NCBI GenBank assembly: GCA_050485685.1
Contig: JBJHBW010000007.1
Span: 58,096-122,095, forward strand
Origin: JBJHBP01 sp050485685
GTDB lineage: Bacteria; Pseudomonadota; Gammaproteobacteria; Steroidobacterales; Rariloculaceae
Length of the DNA: 64,000 nt
Reading direction: 5' to 3'
Shown piece after piece: positions 21,620 through 32,848 of the stretch (positions are counted from its first letter, which is position 1; each line of letters opens with the position of its first letter). Both the position numbers and the translations under genes were made by a program. Below the pieces are notes generated by a model. It did no database searches. It was not told where the DNA came from and saw nothing but the letters and a program-made list of their open reading frames with translations.

Positions 21620-22603
21620 TCAATCCGGCAGCGGAATGAACTCGGTTTCGCCGGGCACCTTCGGGAATCGCTCCTCTTTCCAGTCCCGTTTTGCCTGTTC
21701 GATGCGCTCCCGCGAACTGGAAACGAAGTTCCACCAGATGTGACGCGGGCCGTCCAGAGGCGGACCGCCGAACAACATCAGCACGCCGGATTGAACGGCG
21801 CGCAACCGCGCCGGCAGGCCATCGGTGAACACCAGCATGGTGCCCTCCCCGTGGCTGGCGCCTTCCGCCTCGAACTCTCCGCTGACCACGTACGCGCCAC
21901 GCTCGCCGAGTTCTGCCGGCAGAGTAAGTTCAGCGCCGGCGGTCACCTGGGCATGCAGATAGTGCATGGCTGACAGCGTTTTCACGGGCGACACATGACC
22001 GAAAGCCTCGCCGGCGATCAACCGCAGGCTCACTCCTGGCTGCGCGATATCAGGCAGCTGCTCAGCCTCGTAATGCACGAAATCGGGTGCCGTTTCCTCA
22101 TGCTCGTGCGGCAATGCAACCCAGGTCTGGATGCCATGTAACCGCGTCGGCACGGCGCGTTGCTCATCGCTGCTGCGCTCCGAATGAACAATTCCGCGTC
22201 CGGCCGTCATCCAGTTCACCGCACCGGGGCGAATCGCCTGTTTAACGCCCAGACTGTCGCGGTGAATGATCTCGCCTTCGAACAGGTAGGTCACCGTAGC
22301 CAGGCCGATATGCGGATGCGGCCGCACATCCAGGCCTTTCCCAGGCGGCAGATCCGCAGGCCCGAGGTGGTCAAAGAATACGAACGGGCCGACCATGCGT
22401 CGCTGCGCGACCGGCAACAGACGCCGTACCGTGAAACCACCCAGATCCCGCGGGCGCGAATCGATGACCAGCTCCACCACTCCCCGATCGGAATGGCATT
22501 CGGGTTCAGGACAATCTCGCCAGCTCAACTCGCTCCCTCGCCTGTTCGTCCGCTCGTATGTTCCATGCTCATTCCGGCAATCTTTGCAGCCGCGCGGTGA
22601 CAT
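21620..22603 (-). CDS. Pirin family protein
   Basis: Pirins are two-domain cupin proteins that bind iron or another metal; some have quercetinase activity and others act as redox-dependent interactors. The N-terminal cupin shows RPHPHIGLATVTYLFEG, with the metal-binding histidines, and GAVNWMTAGRGIVHSE; the C-terminal pirin domain has LFGGPPLDGPRHIWWNFVSS. The ATG at 22603 gives 327 residues. A TTG at 22528 with GAGGGA upstream would give a more typical N-terminus, so the start is uncertain. It is downstream of the MBL-rhodanese gene on the same strand. Confidence 0.9.
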   Translation of the reverse strand: MSPRGCKDCRNEHGTYERTNRRGSELSWRDCPEPECHSDRGVVELVIDSRPRDLGGFTVRRLLPVAQRRMVGPFVFFDHLGPADLPPGKGLDVRPHPHIGLATVTYLFEGEIIHRDSLGVKQAIRPGAVNWMTAGRGIVHSERSSDEQRAVPTRLHGIQTWVALPHEHEETAPDFVHYEAEQLPDIAQPGVSLRLIAGEAFGHVSPVKTLSAMHYLHAQVTAGAELTLPAELGERGAYVVSGEFEAEGASHGEGTMLVFTDGLPARLRAVQSGVLMLFGGPPLDGPRHIWWNFVSSSRERIEQAKRDWKEERFPKVPGETEFIPLPD

Positions 22604-22717
22604 GCACCTTATTGGCAGACGGTCAGCCTACACTACCCGGGCGAACTGATGTGGCTTGACCGCACCACCAGGTTCCACGACAGCGGGTGCGAATAAGCGC
22701 ACCGGGACCATACAAAC

Positions 22718-23791
22718 CTAGTCCGCTCCGCCCTCAACTCCCAGTTCCAGCGCGCGCCAGCGCAACATGCCTCCGGCCAGATTCGCGACACGGTCGAAAC
22801 CGGCAGCGCCCAGGATCAGCGTCGCGCGCGCGGAACGCCCGCCCGCGCGGCACACAGCAACCACCGGCAGGCCCCGTTGCAGCTCATCGACGCGCCCCGC
22901 GAGCTCACCCAGTGGCATCAGGACAGAACCCGGGATGCGTCCGAGCGGACCGTGAAACTCCTGTTCCTCCCGGACATCAACCACCTGAAGCTCGCCACGA
23001 TGTTCCTCTACCCAGTGCGGGTCGACTTCCCATATTCCGGCAAACGTGAACGCCAGCGGCGCCCAGTCCGGTTCGCCATCCGGTGCACTGCCAGGTTCCG
23101 GCCGCCCGCAGCGCAGATTGGCCGGCACGGCGACGTCCATCTGCTTCGGATGAGGCAAGCCCAGATTGTTCATGAATCCGGTGAAATCCTGCTCACTCAG
23201 GTTGCCACCCAGGCGCGGATTGAAGCGCCTTTCTTCGGCAACGCTGGTCACCGTGACACCACGATAGTCGTGACCCGGATACAGCAGGCAGTGCTCCGGC
23301 AGTGTCAGGATCTGGCTGTGTACCGATCGGTACAGGGTGGCCGGGTCGCCCTGCTGAAAATCGGTGCGGCCCGCACCGCGAACCAGCAGCGCATCGCCGG
23401 TAAACGCACAGCTCTGATTGTCGAGCACGAAAGTCAGACAACCGGAGGTGTGGCCCGGCGTTTCGCGCACCTCAAGATAGCGCGACCCGAACGCGACGCG
23501 GTCGCCGTGCGCCAGCAGGCTGTCCGCTCCTTCCGCCCCGGCCGCCGCGGAGACCGCGATTCGGCTGCCCAGACGCTCCTTCAGCAGCCATGCACCGGTC
23601 ACGTGGTCGGCGTGCACATGCGTATCCAGTGTCGTGACCAGGCGCAGATCCAGTTCGGCCAGCAGCGCGGCATCGCGCCGTACCTGTTCGAAAACAGGAT
23701 CGATCAGCACCGCTTCGCGGGAAGCGGAATCCGCAAGCAGATACGTACAGGTGCCGGAGCGGTTATCGAGCAACTGTCGGAACACCAGCAT
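22718..23791 (-). CDS. Metallo-beta-lactamase/rhodanese fusion (persulfide-dioxygenase-like)
   Basis: The N-terminal domain (about 1-235) is an ETHE1/glyoxalase II-like metallo-beta-lactamase fold with THVHADHVTG, GHTSGC and FTGDALLVRG. Related enzymes oxidise glutathione persulfide to sulfite. The C-terminal rhodanese domain (about 250-350) has the catalytic loop CRAGGRSA with its cysteine intact, fitting sulfur transfer from thiosulfate or persulfide. Fusions of this type occur in bacterial sulfide detoxification. ATG 23791 has AAAGGGGG upstream; a longer frame to 23812 lacks that support. It follows trkH by 63 nt and precedes pirin by 114 nt on the same strand. Confidence 0.9.
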   Translation of the reverse strand: MLVFRQLLDNRSGTCTYLLADSASREAVLIDPVFEQVRRDAALLAELDLRLVTTLDTHVHADHVTGAWLLKERLGSRIAVSAAAGAEGADSLLAHGDRVAFGSRYLEVRETPGHTSGCLTFVLDNQSCAFTGDALLVRGAGRTDFQQGDPATLYRSVHSQILTLPEHCLLYPGHDYRGVTVTSVAEERRFNPRLGGNLSEQDFTGFMNNLGLPHPKQMDVAVPANLRCGRPEPGSAPDGEPDWAPLAFTFAGIWEVDPHWVEEHRGELQVVDVREEQEFHGPLGRIPGSVLMPLGELAGRVDELQRGLPVVAVCRAGGRSARATLILGAAGFDRVANLAGGMLRWRALELGVEGGAD

Positions 23792-23854
23792 CGCATACCC
23801 CCTTTCCGCCACCTGAGCAGCCAGCTTCCCGGAGGCGGGACCAGGTCCCGACCG

Positions 23855-25300
23855 TCAGCGTCGCCAGAATGCCGGCGTCAGAAGCACCAGAAAAGTAAAG
23901 ATCTCAAGACGGCCGAGCAGCATCGCCGCGACCATGACAAACTTTGTCTGAGCCGTAGTGCCGGCAAAATTGGTCGCGACCTCACCCAGCGCCGGCCCCA
24001 GATTGTTCAGGCCGGTGGCCACGGCACCGAACGCGGTCACCTGATCCAGGCCGTCCAGCATCAGAATTACCATGAACGCAGCGAACAGCGCGATGTAGAT
24101 CGCAAAGAAACCCCAGATGCCGTCGATCACCGATTCGGACACGACCCGTCCGTCCACGCTGATACCGCGCACGGCATGAGGGTGAATCAGCTTGTGCACG
24201 TGTACCGAGGCCTGCTTGGCCAGTACCACGAACCGAATCACCTTCATCCCGCCCGATGTGGAGCCTGCACAGCCGCCGACGAAACTTGCGAAGATCAGCA
24301 GTACCGGCAACGCGAGCGGCCAGACGGAGAAATCTTCGGTGATGTAACCGGTGGTCGTCGCCACAGACACGACCTGGAAAGCGGCATGGCGCAGGGCCGC
24401 GAACGGCGACTCCCTGGTGCCGGTGATGAACAGCAGAAAGGTCGCAACGACCATCAGCGCCACGACCGTGAACAAAAACGCCCGCACCTGCGCGTCTTCG
24501 CGATAGCGCGCAAGGCTCATCGTGCGCCAAGCAATGAAGTGCACACTGAAACTGATGCCGCCGATCAGCATGAACACCATCGCAATGCCTTCTATCAGCG
24601 CACTGTCGAAATGCGCGAGGCTTGCGTCATAGGTTGAAAAGCCACCGGTCGCGATGGTGGTCATGGAGTGAGCGACCGCATCGAACGGATTCATGCCGGC
24701 CAGCCAGTAACACACAGCGCAGATCACGGTCAGGGCCAGATAGATCAGGTACAGGTTGCGTGCTGTCTGGGCGATTCGCGGCGTGATTTTTTCCTCCTTG
24801 AAAGGTCCGGGTGTCTCGGCCTTGTACAGCTGCATGCCGCCAACACGCAGCATGGGCAGCAACGCAATCGCCATGACGATCACACCGGCACCGCCCAGCC
24901 ATTGCAGCTGTTGGCGATAGAACAGGATGGACGGTGACATCGTGTCCAGGCCCACCAGCACGGTCGCCCCGGTCGTCGTGTAACCGGATGCGGACTCGAA
25001 CAGCGCATCGGGAAAACTCATGCCCAGCGACAGCATGAAAGGTACGCTGCCGAACAGGCTCATGGCCGCCCACATCATGGCCACGATCACGAAACCGTCG
25101 CGGTTGCGGATCGGCAGGGATCTGGTCCGCAGCGGCAGCCACATGGCAGCGCCGGCGACCAGCGAGATCACGAACGTCGCGGAAAAGTGAAGCAGCTCAC
25201 CATCATGGTAGAGCGCAGACACCAGAATAGGCAGAATCAGCGTGGTGCTGAACAGCAGCAGCAGTATTCCGAGGGTCCGTACTATGACGCCCAGTCGCAT
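23855..25300 (-). CDS. trkH: Trk potassium uptake protein TrkH
   Basis: TrkH is the membrane pore of the Trk potassium system and works with the cytosolic NAD-binding protein TrkA, which is not in this window. The 481-residue product has the usual length and about ten hydrophobic segments. Four pore-loop filter segments are visible: TTTGATVLVG, TIATGGFSTYD, ATTTGYITED and TGLNNLGPALG. It is divergent from the HExxH protein gene. The MBL-rhodanese gene follows on the same strand after 63 nt. Confidence 0.95.
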   Translation of the reverse strand: MRLGVIVRTLGILLLLFSTTLILPILVSALYHDGELLHFSATFVISLVAGAAMWLPLRTRSLPIRNRDGFVIVAMMWAAMSLFGSVPFMLSLGMSFPDALFESASGYTTTGATVLVGLDTMSPSILFYRQQLQWLGGAGVIVMAIALLPMLRVGGMQLYKAETPGPFKEEKITPRIAQTARNLYLIYLALTVICAVCYWLAGMNPFDAVAHSMTTIATGGFSTYDASLAHFDSALIEGIAMVFMLIGGISFSVHFIAWRTMSLARYREDAQVRAFLFTVVALMVVATFLLFITGTRESPFAALRHAAFQVVSVATTTGYITEDFSVWPLALPVLLIFASFVGGCAGSTSGGMKVIRFVVLAKQASVHVHKLIHPHAVRGISVDGRVVSESVIDGIWGFFAIYIALFAAFMVILMLDGLDQVTAFGAVATGLNNLGPALGEVATNFAGTTAQTKFVMVAAMLLGRLEIFTFLVLLTPAFWRR

Positions 25301-25433
25301 GCCCGATTACCGGCTGCCCAACAAACGCGGCATTGTAGGTCAGGCTGACGCGCTTCTCCATTGCATGGTGACTGATAACGCGGGCGCACTGCCTTGCCTG
25401 AAGCCGGCGCGCGCCCGGGATACCGGCTTGCGT

Positions 25434-26051
25434 ATGATTTCGCCGGTCGCAGGGTTGTTCGCCCTGCTGGTCTGCGTTTCGGCATTCGTTGCTGGCAGTC
25501 CGGCCGCTGCGGCCGGCAGCGACCAGATGCCTGGCGCCGGATTCGCCTGTGCGCCGCAGCCAGCCGGAAGTGGCCAGACATCGACGCTGCTGCAGCTCGC
25601 AGCCGATTCGCTGGCCGCACTGGTCGTGCACCTTCGCGACACGGCGCGGCATGAGGGTACCGAACCGCTCCCGGGTGCCATTCGCGCACAGCTGCAGGGG
25701 TTCGTTCCGGACGACGTTCTTGACATTGTACGCTGGCGCACCGACGACCGTGCTGGCCTGAGCCGCTCAGGCATCCTCTCGGCAATGGGCCTGGTTGCAG
25801 TCACAGTGGATGACGTCGTGCTGTTCACGGATGCAGAGATCGCGCTGGGCAACCCTGGCATCTGGGCGCATGAACTGCGCCATGTGATGCAGTATCGCGC
25901 CTGCGGCATTGAGGGGTTTGCGCTCGCTTACGTCAGCGACCACGACGCGCTGGAAGCAGACGCGCGAGCCTATTCGCTGGCCTGGCATCAGTGGACACTG
26001 GACCGCTGGCTGGAACGGGTGATGGCATCCGACCGGGATCTGCCGAACTAG
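25434..26051 (+). CDS. Exported protein with HExxH motif (DUF4157/eCIS-core-like)
   Basis: After a signal peptide (MISPVAGLFALLVCVSAFVAG) the mature part has about 175 residues. The central segment DDVVLFTDAEIALGNPGIWAHELRHVMQY contains a true HExxH zinc motif (HELRH) followed by Gln-Tyr, and ALEADARAYSLAW follows about 30 residues later. This layout resembles the DUF4157 metallopeptidase-like domain, also seen in toxin and contractile-injection cargo proteins. Here it stands alone, with no toxin or tail genes near. The start is uncertain: ATG 25365 is also open, but 25434 gives a clean signal peptide. Its stop shares the CTAG palindrome with the convergent DUF2237 gene. Confidence 0.68.
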   Translation: MISPVAGLFALLVCVSAFVAGSPAAAAGSDQMPGAGFACAPQPAGSGQTSTLLQLAADSLAALVVHLRDTARHEGTEPLPGAIRAQLQGFVPDDVLDIVRWRTDDRAGLSRSGILSAMGLVAVTVDDVVLFTDAEIALGNPGIWAHELRHVMQYRACGIEGFALAYVSDHDALEADARAYSLAWHQWTLDRWLERVMASDRDLPN

Positions 26052-26419
26052 TTGAGGTCCACCGCAAACGCCCTGAGTTTCTCCAGCGGCACGATATCCA
26101 GCGCACGCCGGTGCGTGGCCCGCAACAGCACACGTGGCGCCGCATCGGCCTCGTACGCCTCCAGCCAGCGGGCCGCACAAAGACACCAGCGGTCGCCCGG
26201 CCGCAGCCCCGGGAAGCCGAACTCTGGTCGCGGTGTACTCAGATCGTTACCGCGCGACACCGAGAAATCGAGAAACTCGCGCGTCACGCTGACGCAAACC
26301 GTGTGGGAACCCGCATCCTGATCGCTGGTATTGCAGCAACCGTCGCGGAAGAAACCGGTCAGCGGCCTGTCACTGCAGCTGTCCAGCGGCTCCCCGAAAA
26401 CATTCAACGATTCATCCAT
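26048..26419 (-). CDS. DUF2237 family protein
   Basis: The 123-residue product contains the strongly conserved family blocks PLTGFFRDGCCNT, GNDLSTPRPEFGFPGL and GDRWCLCAARWLEA. Several cysteines (GCCN, WCLCA) suggest metal or redox chemistry, but the function of the family is not established. The frame is open to 26542, but homology begins at about MDESLNVFGEPL, so ATG 26419 is used; ATG 26437 is an alternative. The gene converges on the HExxH protein gene with a 4-nt overlap. Confidence 0.85.
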   Translation of the reverse strand: MDESLNVFGEPLDSCSDRPLTGFFRDGCCNTSDQDAGSHTVCVSVTREFLDFSVSRGNDLSTPRPEFGFPGLRPGDRWCLCAARWLEAYEADAAPRVLLRATHRRALDIVPLEKLRAFAVDLN

Positions 26420-26696
26420 AAGTCGTCGTCCGGTCATGGCGGGTGCGGCCACCAGCACAAGGGCCGCAGAAATTGAACCTTGAGATCCGTGCACAGGCGC
26501 AGGTCCAGGCGCAGGTCCGGTGCGCGCCCGGCCCCAGGCCAAGGCTCACCTCGACCAGAATAGCGGGGCATGTCGTGCATTGGCCAGTGGTCGCATCGGC
26601 ACACAAATGCGACCGGTTTGCAGGCCCTTGTGTCAGCAGCTCTTTCAGTTGCAACCGACCGTTCGCTAGAATCAGTGCCAGTTGACGGAGACAACG

Positions 26697-28661
26697 ATGC
26701 GGCCATCGGGCCTGACGACACTCTGGGCCGTCTGCAGCCTGACCGTCGCTTGCAGCCTGGCAGACAACGCTGCCGGTGCCGAGCCCAGCGACGAGGATGC
26801 GTACGCCGGCGTACGTGAACAGTTCCTGCTGACCTACACGGCCGTGCAGGGGGGCCTGTCGGCGCCGGCGTCGCTGGACAGCGAGGCACTGCAAGCCTAC
26901 CCCCTGTACCCTTACCTCCAGGCGGCCCGCATCGAGCGTGCACTGCGCGATCGGCGCAGCGACGCGGACGACGACGTTCGCGATTTTCTGCGCACGCACG
27001 ATGACCAGCCGTTCGCACGCAACCTTCACCGCAGCTGGCTGCGTTCGCTTGCAGACCGCGAACGCTGGGCCACTTTCCTGGAGAACTTTCGACCCGACCT
27101 GGCCGACGACCGGCTGCGCTGCGAATACCTGCGCGCGCGCGTCGCTGTGGAACAGACCGACGGGCTGGCCGCCCTGCTGATGGATCAGTGGCGCACACCT
27201 CGTCAGCTGCCTCCGGCCTGCGAGCCTGCCTTTCAGTGGCTTCGCGATCAGGGTCTGATGACCGACGATCTGATCGAACAGCGGGCGCGCCTGCTGCTGG
27301 ACAACGGTCAGGCCGGTTTCGCACGGGTGATCGCAGGGCGCCTGCCGGGCGAGCGCGCGGCACCACTGCTGAACTGGGCTGACCTGATAGAACAGCCCGT
27401 TCGCGGCATCGATGTCGTGATACGGGCCCCGGACAACCCGATCGAGTCGTTTGCGCTGCAGGATGGCTGGATGCGCCTCGCGCGAAACAATCCGCAACCG
27501 GCTCTGGAGAGGTTTCCGCAACTGATTGCGGCGCGCGGCTATGACGACGCCGGTGCAAGTCCGTATGCGCTGCGGCTGGCGCTGGGCCTGGCCTGGGACC
27601 GCCGCCCGGAAGCGCTGGATTTTTTTGAACGGGCACGCAGCACGGATCTGGACGACTATGCGCTGGAGTGGCAGGCGCGCGCCGCGTTGTGGGCAGGTGA
27701 CTGGCCCCGCGTCCAACGCACCATCGCCGCGATGTCCGAGCTCAGCCGTAACCTGACCCGCTGGCGTTACTGGTCAGCACGCACAGCCGAGGCGCTGGGC
27801 CGGGAAGGCGAAGCTCGCGAGCTGTACGAGGCCATACTGAGCACCGACAACTACTATGCAGCACTGGCTGCGGCACGCCTGGGCCGCGGTGCGTTGCCGC
27901 ACCCCGATCCCGTGAGTCTGGATACCGACACGCTGCGGCACATCGCCTCAGCCATGCCCATCGTACGTGCCCGCGAGCTGTTGCTGAACGGCCTGCGCGC
28001 ACAGGCGGTGACGGAGTGGTATCACGGCCTTGGCGCATTTAATGACGCACAACGCCCGCAGGCGATCGCAATCGCCGGCGACTGGGGCTGGTATGACGTC
28101 GCCGTGGCAACGGCGACCCGGGAACGGATATTCAACGACTACCAGCTGCTCTATCCCCGGCCTTTCGATGCTGAAGTCGCTGCAGCAGCGGCTTTCGGCG
28201 ACCATGAACCGGAACTGCTGTACGGCATTGTCCGCCAGGAGAGTCTGTTCCGTGCCGATGCGGTATCGCCCGCGGGCGCCGTGGGGCTGGCTCAGCTGAT
28301 GCCGGAAACGGCGCGCAGAACCGCGACGCGCTGGAACATGCCCGAGCCCCGTCGCGCAGATCTGTTCGATCCAGCAACCAACCTCCGAATCAGCGCAGCC
28401 CATCTGCGCGACCTGCTGGAACAGTTCGACGGCCAGGTGGAAGTCGCACTGGCGGCATACAACGCCGGCCCGAACGCGGCCCGCCGCTGGCTGCCCGAAG
28501 ATACGCTGGACATGGACATCTGGATCGAGAACATCCCTTTCAACGAGACACGCGAATACGTGCAGCGAGTGCTCTGGCACAGCGTGGTCTTCGGCTGGCT
28601 GGCCGATGGCAGTGCCCGCGACACATCGGCCTGGCAGGGTCGCGTACGCAGACCGGAGTAA
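26697..28661 (+). CDS. slt: Soluble lytic murein transglycosylase (Slt70-like)
   Basis: Slt cleaves peptidoglycan strands with formation of 1,6-anhydro-muramyl ends during cell-wall turnover. The 654-residue product has a signal peptide (about 1-28), a long superhelical alpha-domain (about 35-460) and a C-terminal SLT domain. The SLT motifs are GIVRQESLFRADAVSPAGAVGLAQLMP (catalytic Glu near 514) and VALAAYNAGPNAARRWLP. ATG 26697 has a GGAG 6 nt upstream. A TAGAAT -10 candidate is at 26667. Directly after the stop lies a perfect heptamer tandem repeat and then a terminator. Confidence 0.95.
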   Translation: MRPSGLTTLWAVCSLTVACSLADNAAGAEPSDEDAYAGVREQFLLTYTAVQGGLSAPASLDSEALQAYPLYPYLQAARIERALRDRRSDADDDVRDFLRTHDDQPFARNLHRSWLRSLADRERWATFLENFRPDLADDRLRCEYLRARVAVEQTDGLAALLMDQWRTPRQLPPACEPAFQWLRDQGLMTDDLIEQRARLLLDNGQAGFARVIAGRLPGERAAPLLNWADLIEQPVRGIDVVIRAPDNPIESFALQDGWMRLARNNPQPALERFPQLIAARGYDDAGASPYALRLALGLAWDRRPEALDFFERARSTDLDDYALEWQARAALWAGDWPRVQRTIAAMSELSRNLTRWRYWSARTAEALGREGEARELYEAILSTDNYYAALAAARLGRGALPHPDPVSLDTDTLRHIASAMPIVRARELLLNGLRAQAVTEWYHGLGAFNDAQRPQAIAIAGDWGWYDVAVATATRERIFNDYQLLYPRPFDAEVAAAAAFGDHEPELLYGIVRQESLFRADAVSPAGAVGLAQLMPETARRTATRWNMPEPRRADLFDPATNLRISAAHLRDLLEQFDGQVEVALAAYNAGPNAARRWLPEDTLDMDIWIENIPFNETREYVQRVLWHSVVFGWLADGSARDTSAWQGRVRRPE

Positions 28662-28665
28662 CCGC

Positions 28666-28707
28666 CCGCAGTCCGCAGTCCGCAGTCCGCAGTCCGCAGT
28701 CCGCAGT
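28666..28707 (+). repeat. Six perfect tandem copies of CCGCAGT
   Basis: Forty-two bases consist of exactly six CCGCAGT units, starting 4 nt after the slt stop codon. Seven-base units with no mismatches suggest recent slippage or expansion. It is non-coding, so copy number would alter only spacing downstream of slt. Confidence 0.95.
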
Positions 28708-28815
28708 TTATGTAAAAGCTGTGATGAAGCTCACAGACCTTTCGCCGGCTGTTGCCAATAATTTTCGCCAGTTGGCATACAACGTTTCTCCTGCAAGTTT
28801 TTCCCCCTGTTATCT

Positions 28816-28840
28816 GCCCGGCCGAGCCGGGCATTTTTTT
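28816..28840 (+). terminator. Intrinsic terminator between slt and ygiQ
   Basis: A 6-bp GCCCGG/CCGGGC stem with a 5-nt loop is followed by ATTTTTTT. It would end transcripts from slt, or a short RNA from the AT-richer spacer at 28708-28815, before the ygiQ gene on the same strand. Confidence 0.85.
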
Positions 28841-28911
28841 GCCTGCGGGCTGCCCGGCCCTGTATCGTAGGCTCCCGAATCGCCACCAGTCCCGCTACCG
28901 GTATCCTGCCC

Positions 28912-31137
<2,226 letters not shown>

Positions 31138-31143
31138 GACCCA

Positions 31144-32802
31144 ATGGAATTCACCCACACCTTCTACGAAGTCGCCGCCCTGATTCTGCTCGCTGCCGGT
31201 GTCGGCCTGATCGGCCTGATGCTGCGTCAGCCGCTGGTGGTCGCGTTCATTGCGGTCGGGATTCTTGCCGGCCCGGACGTGCTCGGCATCGCCCGCTCCA
31301 CCGACTACATCTCGCTGATGTCGGAGATGAGCATCGCCGTGCTGCTGTTTCTGGTCGGTTTAAAACTGGACCTGAAGCTGATCCGCACGCTGGGCACCGT
31401 GGCACTGGCAACCGGCCTCGGCCAGGTCACGTTCACGGCCGTATTCGGATTCCTGATCTGCATTGCGCTGGGACTGGACTGGCTGAGTTCGGTCTACATT
31501 GCCGTTGCGCTGACCTTCTCCAGCACGATCATCATCGTCAAGCTGCTGTCGGACAAGCGCGAGATCGACTCCCTGCATGGCCGCATCGCGCTGGGCTTTC
31601 TGATCGTGCAGGACATCGTCGTCGTACTGGCCATGGTCACGCTGTCGGCGCTGGGCGTGGGCGCCGCCGAGGACACCGGCTTCGGCGACATTGTGCGCGT
31701 GCTGCTCAGCGGTCTGGCAGTGCTCGCGGTAGTCGCCGTGTTCGTGCGTTATCTTGCCGAATCGGTGATGTCACGCATCGCACGCTCTTCAGAGCTGCTG
31801 GTGATCTTTGCGGTAGGCTGGGCCGCTGCCTTCGCCGCCGTCGGCGACTGGCTGGGTTTCGGCGTGGAGCTTGGCGGTCTGCTGGCCGGCGTGTCACTGG
31901 CCTCCACGCAGTTCCGCGACGCGATAGGGTCACGTCTGGGCAGCCTGCGCGACTTCCTGCTGCTGTTCTTCTTCATCGGTCTGGGCGTGAGCCTGGACCT
32001 GTCCACGCTGGGCGAACAGGTGGGTCCCGCCATCATCCTGTCGCTGTTCGTATTGATCGGCAATCCACTGATCGTGCTCGCGATCATGGGGTTCATGGGC
32101 TATCGCAAACGCACCGGATTTCTGGCCGGACTCACGGTCGCGCAGATCAGCGAGTTCTCGCTGATCTTCATGGCCATGGGCATCACCATCGGCCACGTCA
32201 CGCAGCAGGCCATGGGACTGGTCACGCTGGTCGGTCTGGTCACGATTGCGCTGTCGACCTACATGATCACGTACTCGCACCAGCTGTATGCGCTGGTCGA
32301 ACGCTGGCTCGGGCCTTTCGAGCGTCGCACTGCGTTCCGCGAGGAAGCGGAGGGCAGCGAAGCGGCGGTAGTCGCTCATGAATATATCCTTTTCGGCCTG
32401 GGCCGCTACGGCAGTGAGATCGGCCGCCGCCTGATAGAACGCGGCCATACCGTCCTCGGTGTGGACTTCGATCCTGAAGCGGTCAATGCGTGGCGCAGCC
32501 ACGGACGCGATGGCTGCTTCGGCGATGCCACCGACCCGGACTTCGTCGAGCATCTGCCGCTGCACCGCGCGCGTGCGGTCGTGATTGCGGTACCGCGCGC
32601 ATCGGATTCGCTGGCGCATGCCGACCCCAGGCTGGCGCTGCTGTATGCGCTGCGCGGCCACGGGTTCCGCGGCAAGGTGGCAGTTGCCATGCATACGGCG
32701 ACAGACGCAGAACTGCTGCGCACGCGCGGTGCAGACGTACTGCTGACGCCGTTCGCGGACGCGGCCGAGTTCGCGGTGAACGCGATGGAACAGGTCACGT
32801 GA
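31144..32802 (+). CDS. CPA2 family cation:proton antiporter with RCK/TrkA-N domain
   Basis: The 552-residue protein has about 12 hydrophobic segments over residues 1-385 (LLFLVGLKLDL, LIVQDIVVVL and AQISEFSLIFMAMG are typical of the KefB/KefC/YbaL group). A C-terminal NAD-binding TrkA-N domain at about 410-550 has the Rossmann start FGLGRYGSEIGRRL. Related proteins exchange potassium or sodium for protons. No ancillary KefG/KefF gene is adjacent. It follows ygiQ by 6 nt and precedes yffB by 46 nt. Confidence 0.92.
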   Translation: MEFTHTFYEVAALILLAAGVGLIGLMLRQPLVVAFIAVGILAGPDVLGIARSTDYISLMSEMSIAVLLFLVGLKLDLKLIRTLGTVALATGLGQVTFTAVFGFLICIALGLDWLSSVYIAVALTFSSTIIIVKLLSDKREIDSLHGRIALGFLIVQDIVVVLAMVTLSALGVGAAEDTGFGDIVRVLLSGLAVLAVVAVFVRYLAESVMSRIARSSELLVIFAVGWAAAFAAVGDWLGFGVELGGLLAGVSLASTQFRDAIGSRLGSLRDFLLLFFFIGLGVSLDLSTLGEQVGPAIILSLFVLIGNPLIVLAIMGFMGYRKRTGFLAGLTVAQISEFSLIFMAMGITIGHVTQQAMGLVTLVGLVTIALSTYMITYSHQLYALVERWLGPFERRTAFREEAEGSEAAVVAHEYILFGLGRYGSEIGRRLIERGHTVLGVDFDPEAVNAWRSHGRDGCFGDATDPDFVEHLPLHRARAVVIAVPRASDSLAHADPRLALLYALRGHGFRGKVAVAMHTATDAELLRTRGADVLLTPFADAAEFAVNAMEQVT

Positions 32803-32848
32803 TTTTTCCGATCACCCTCCCCGAGATACCTGCGACCGGCTGAAGGCA

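Noticed and set aside
22877..24637. 586-codon plus-strand frame opposite the MBL-rhodanese and trkH genes
   Set aside because: The minus strand carries two well-conserved proteins; the plus frame is an Arg/His/Gln-rich shadow.
25434..26051. HExxH protein as cargo of a contractile injection system
   Set aside because: No sheath, tube, baseplate, VgrG or toxin genes are present in the window; only the domain resemblance supports it.
28666..28707. Heptamer array as a CRISPR or coding repeat
   Set aside because: Units are 7 bp without spacers, and the array lies after a stop codon with no cas genes in the window.
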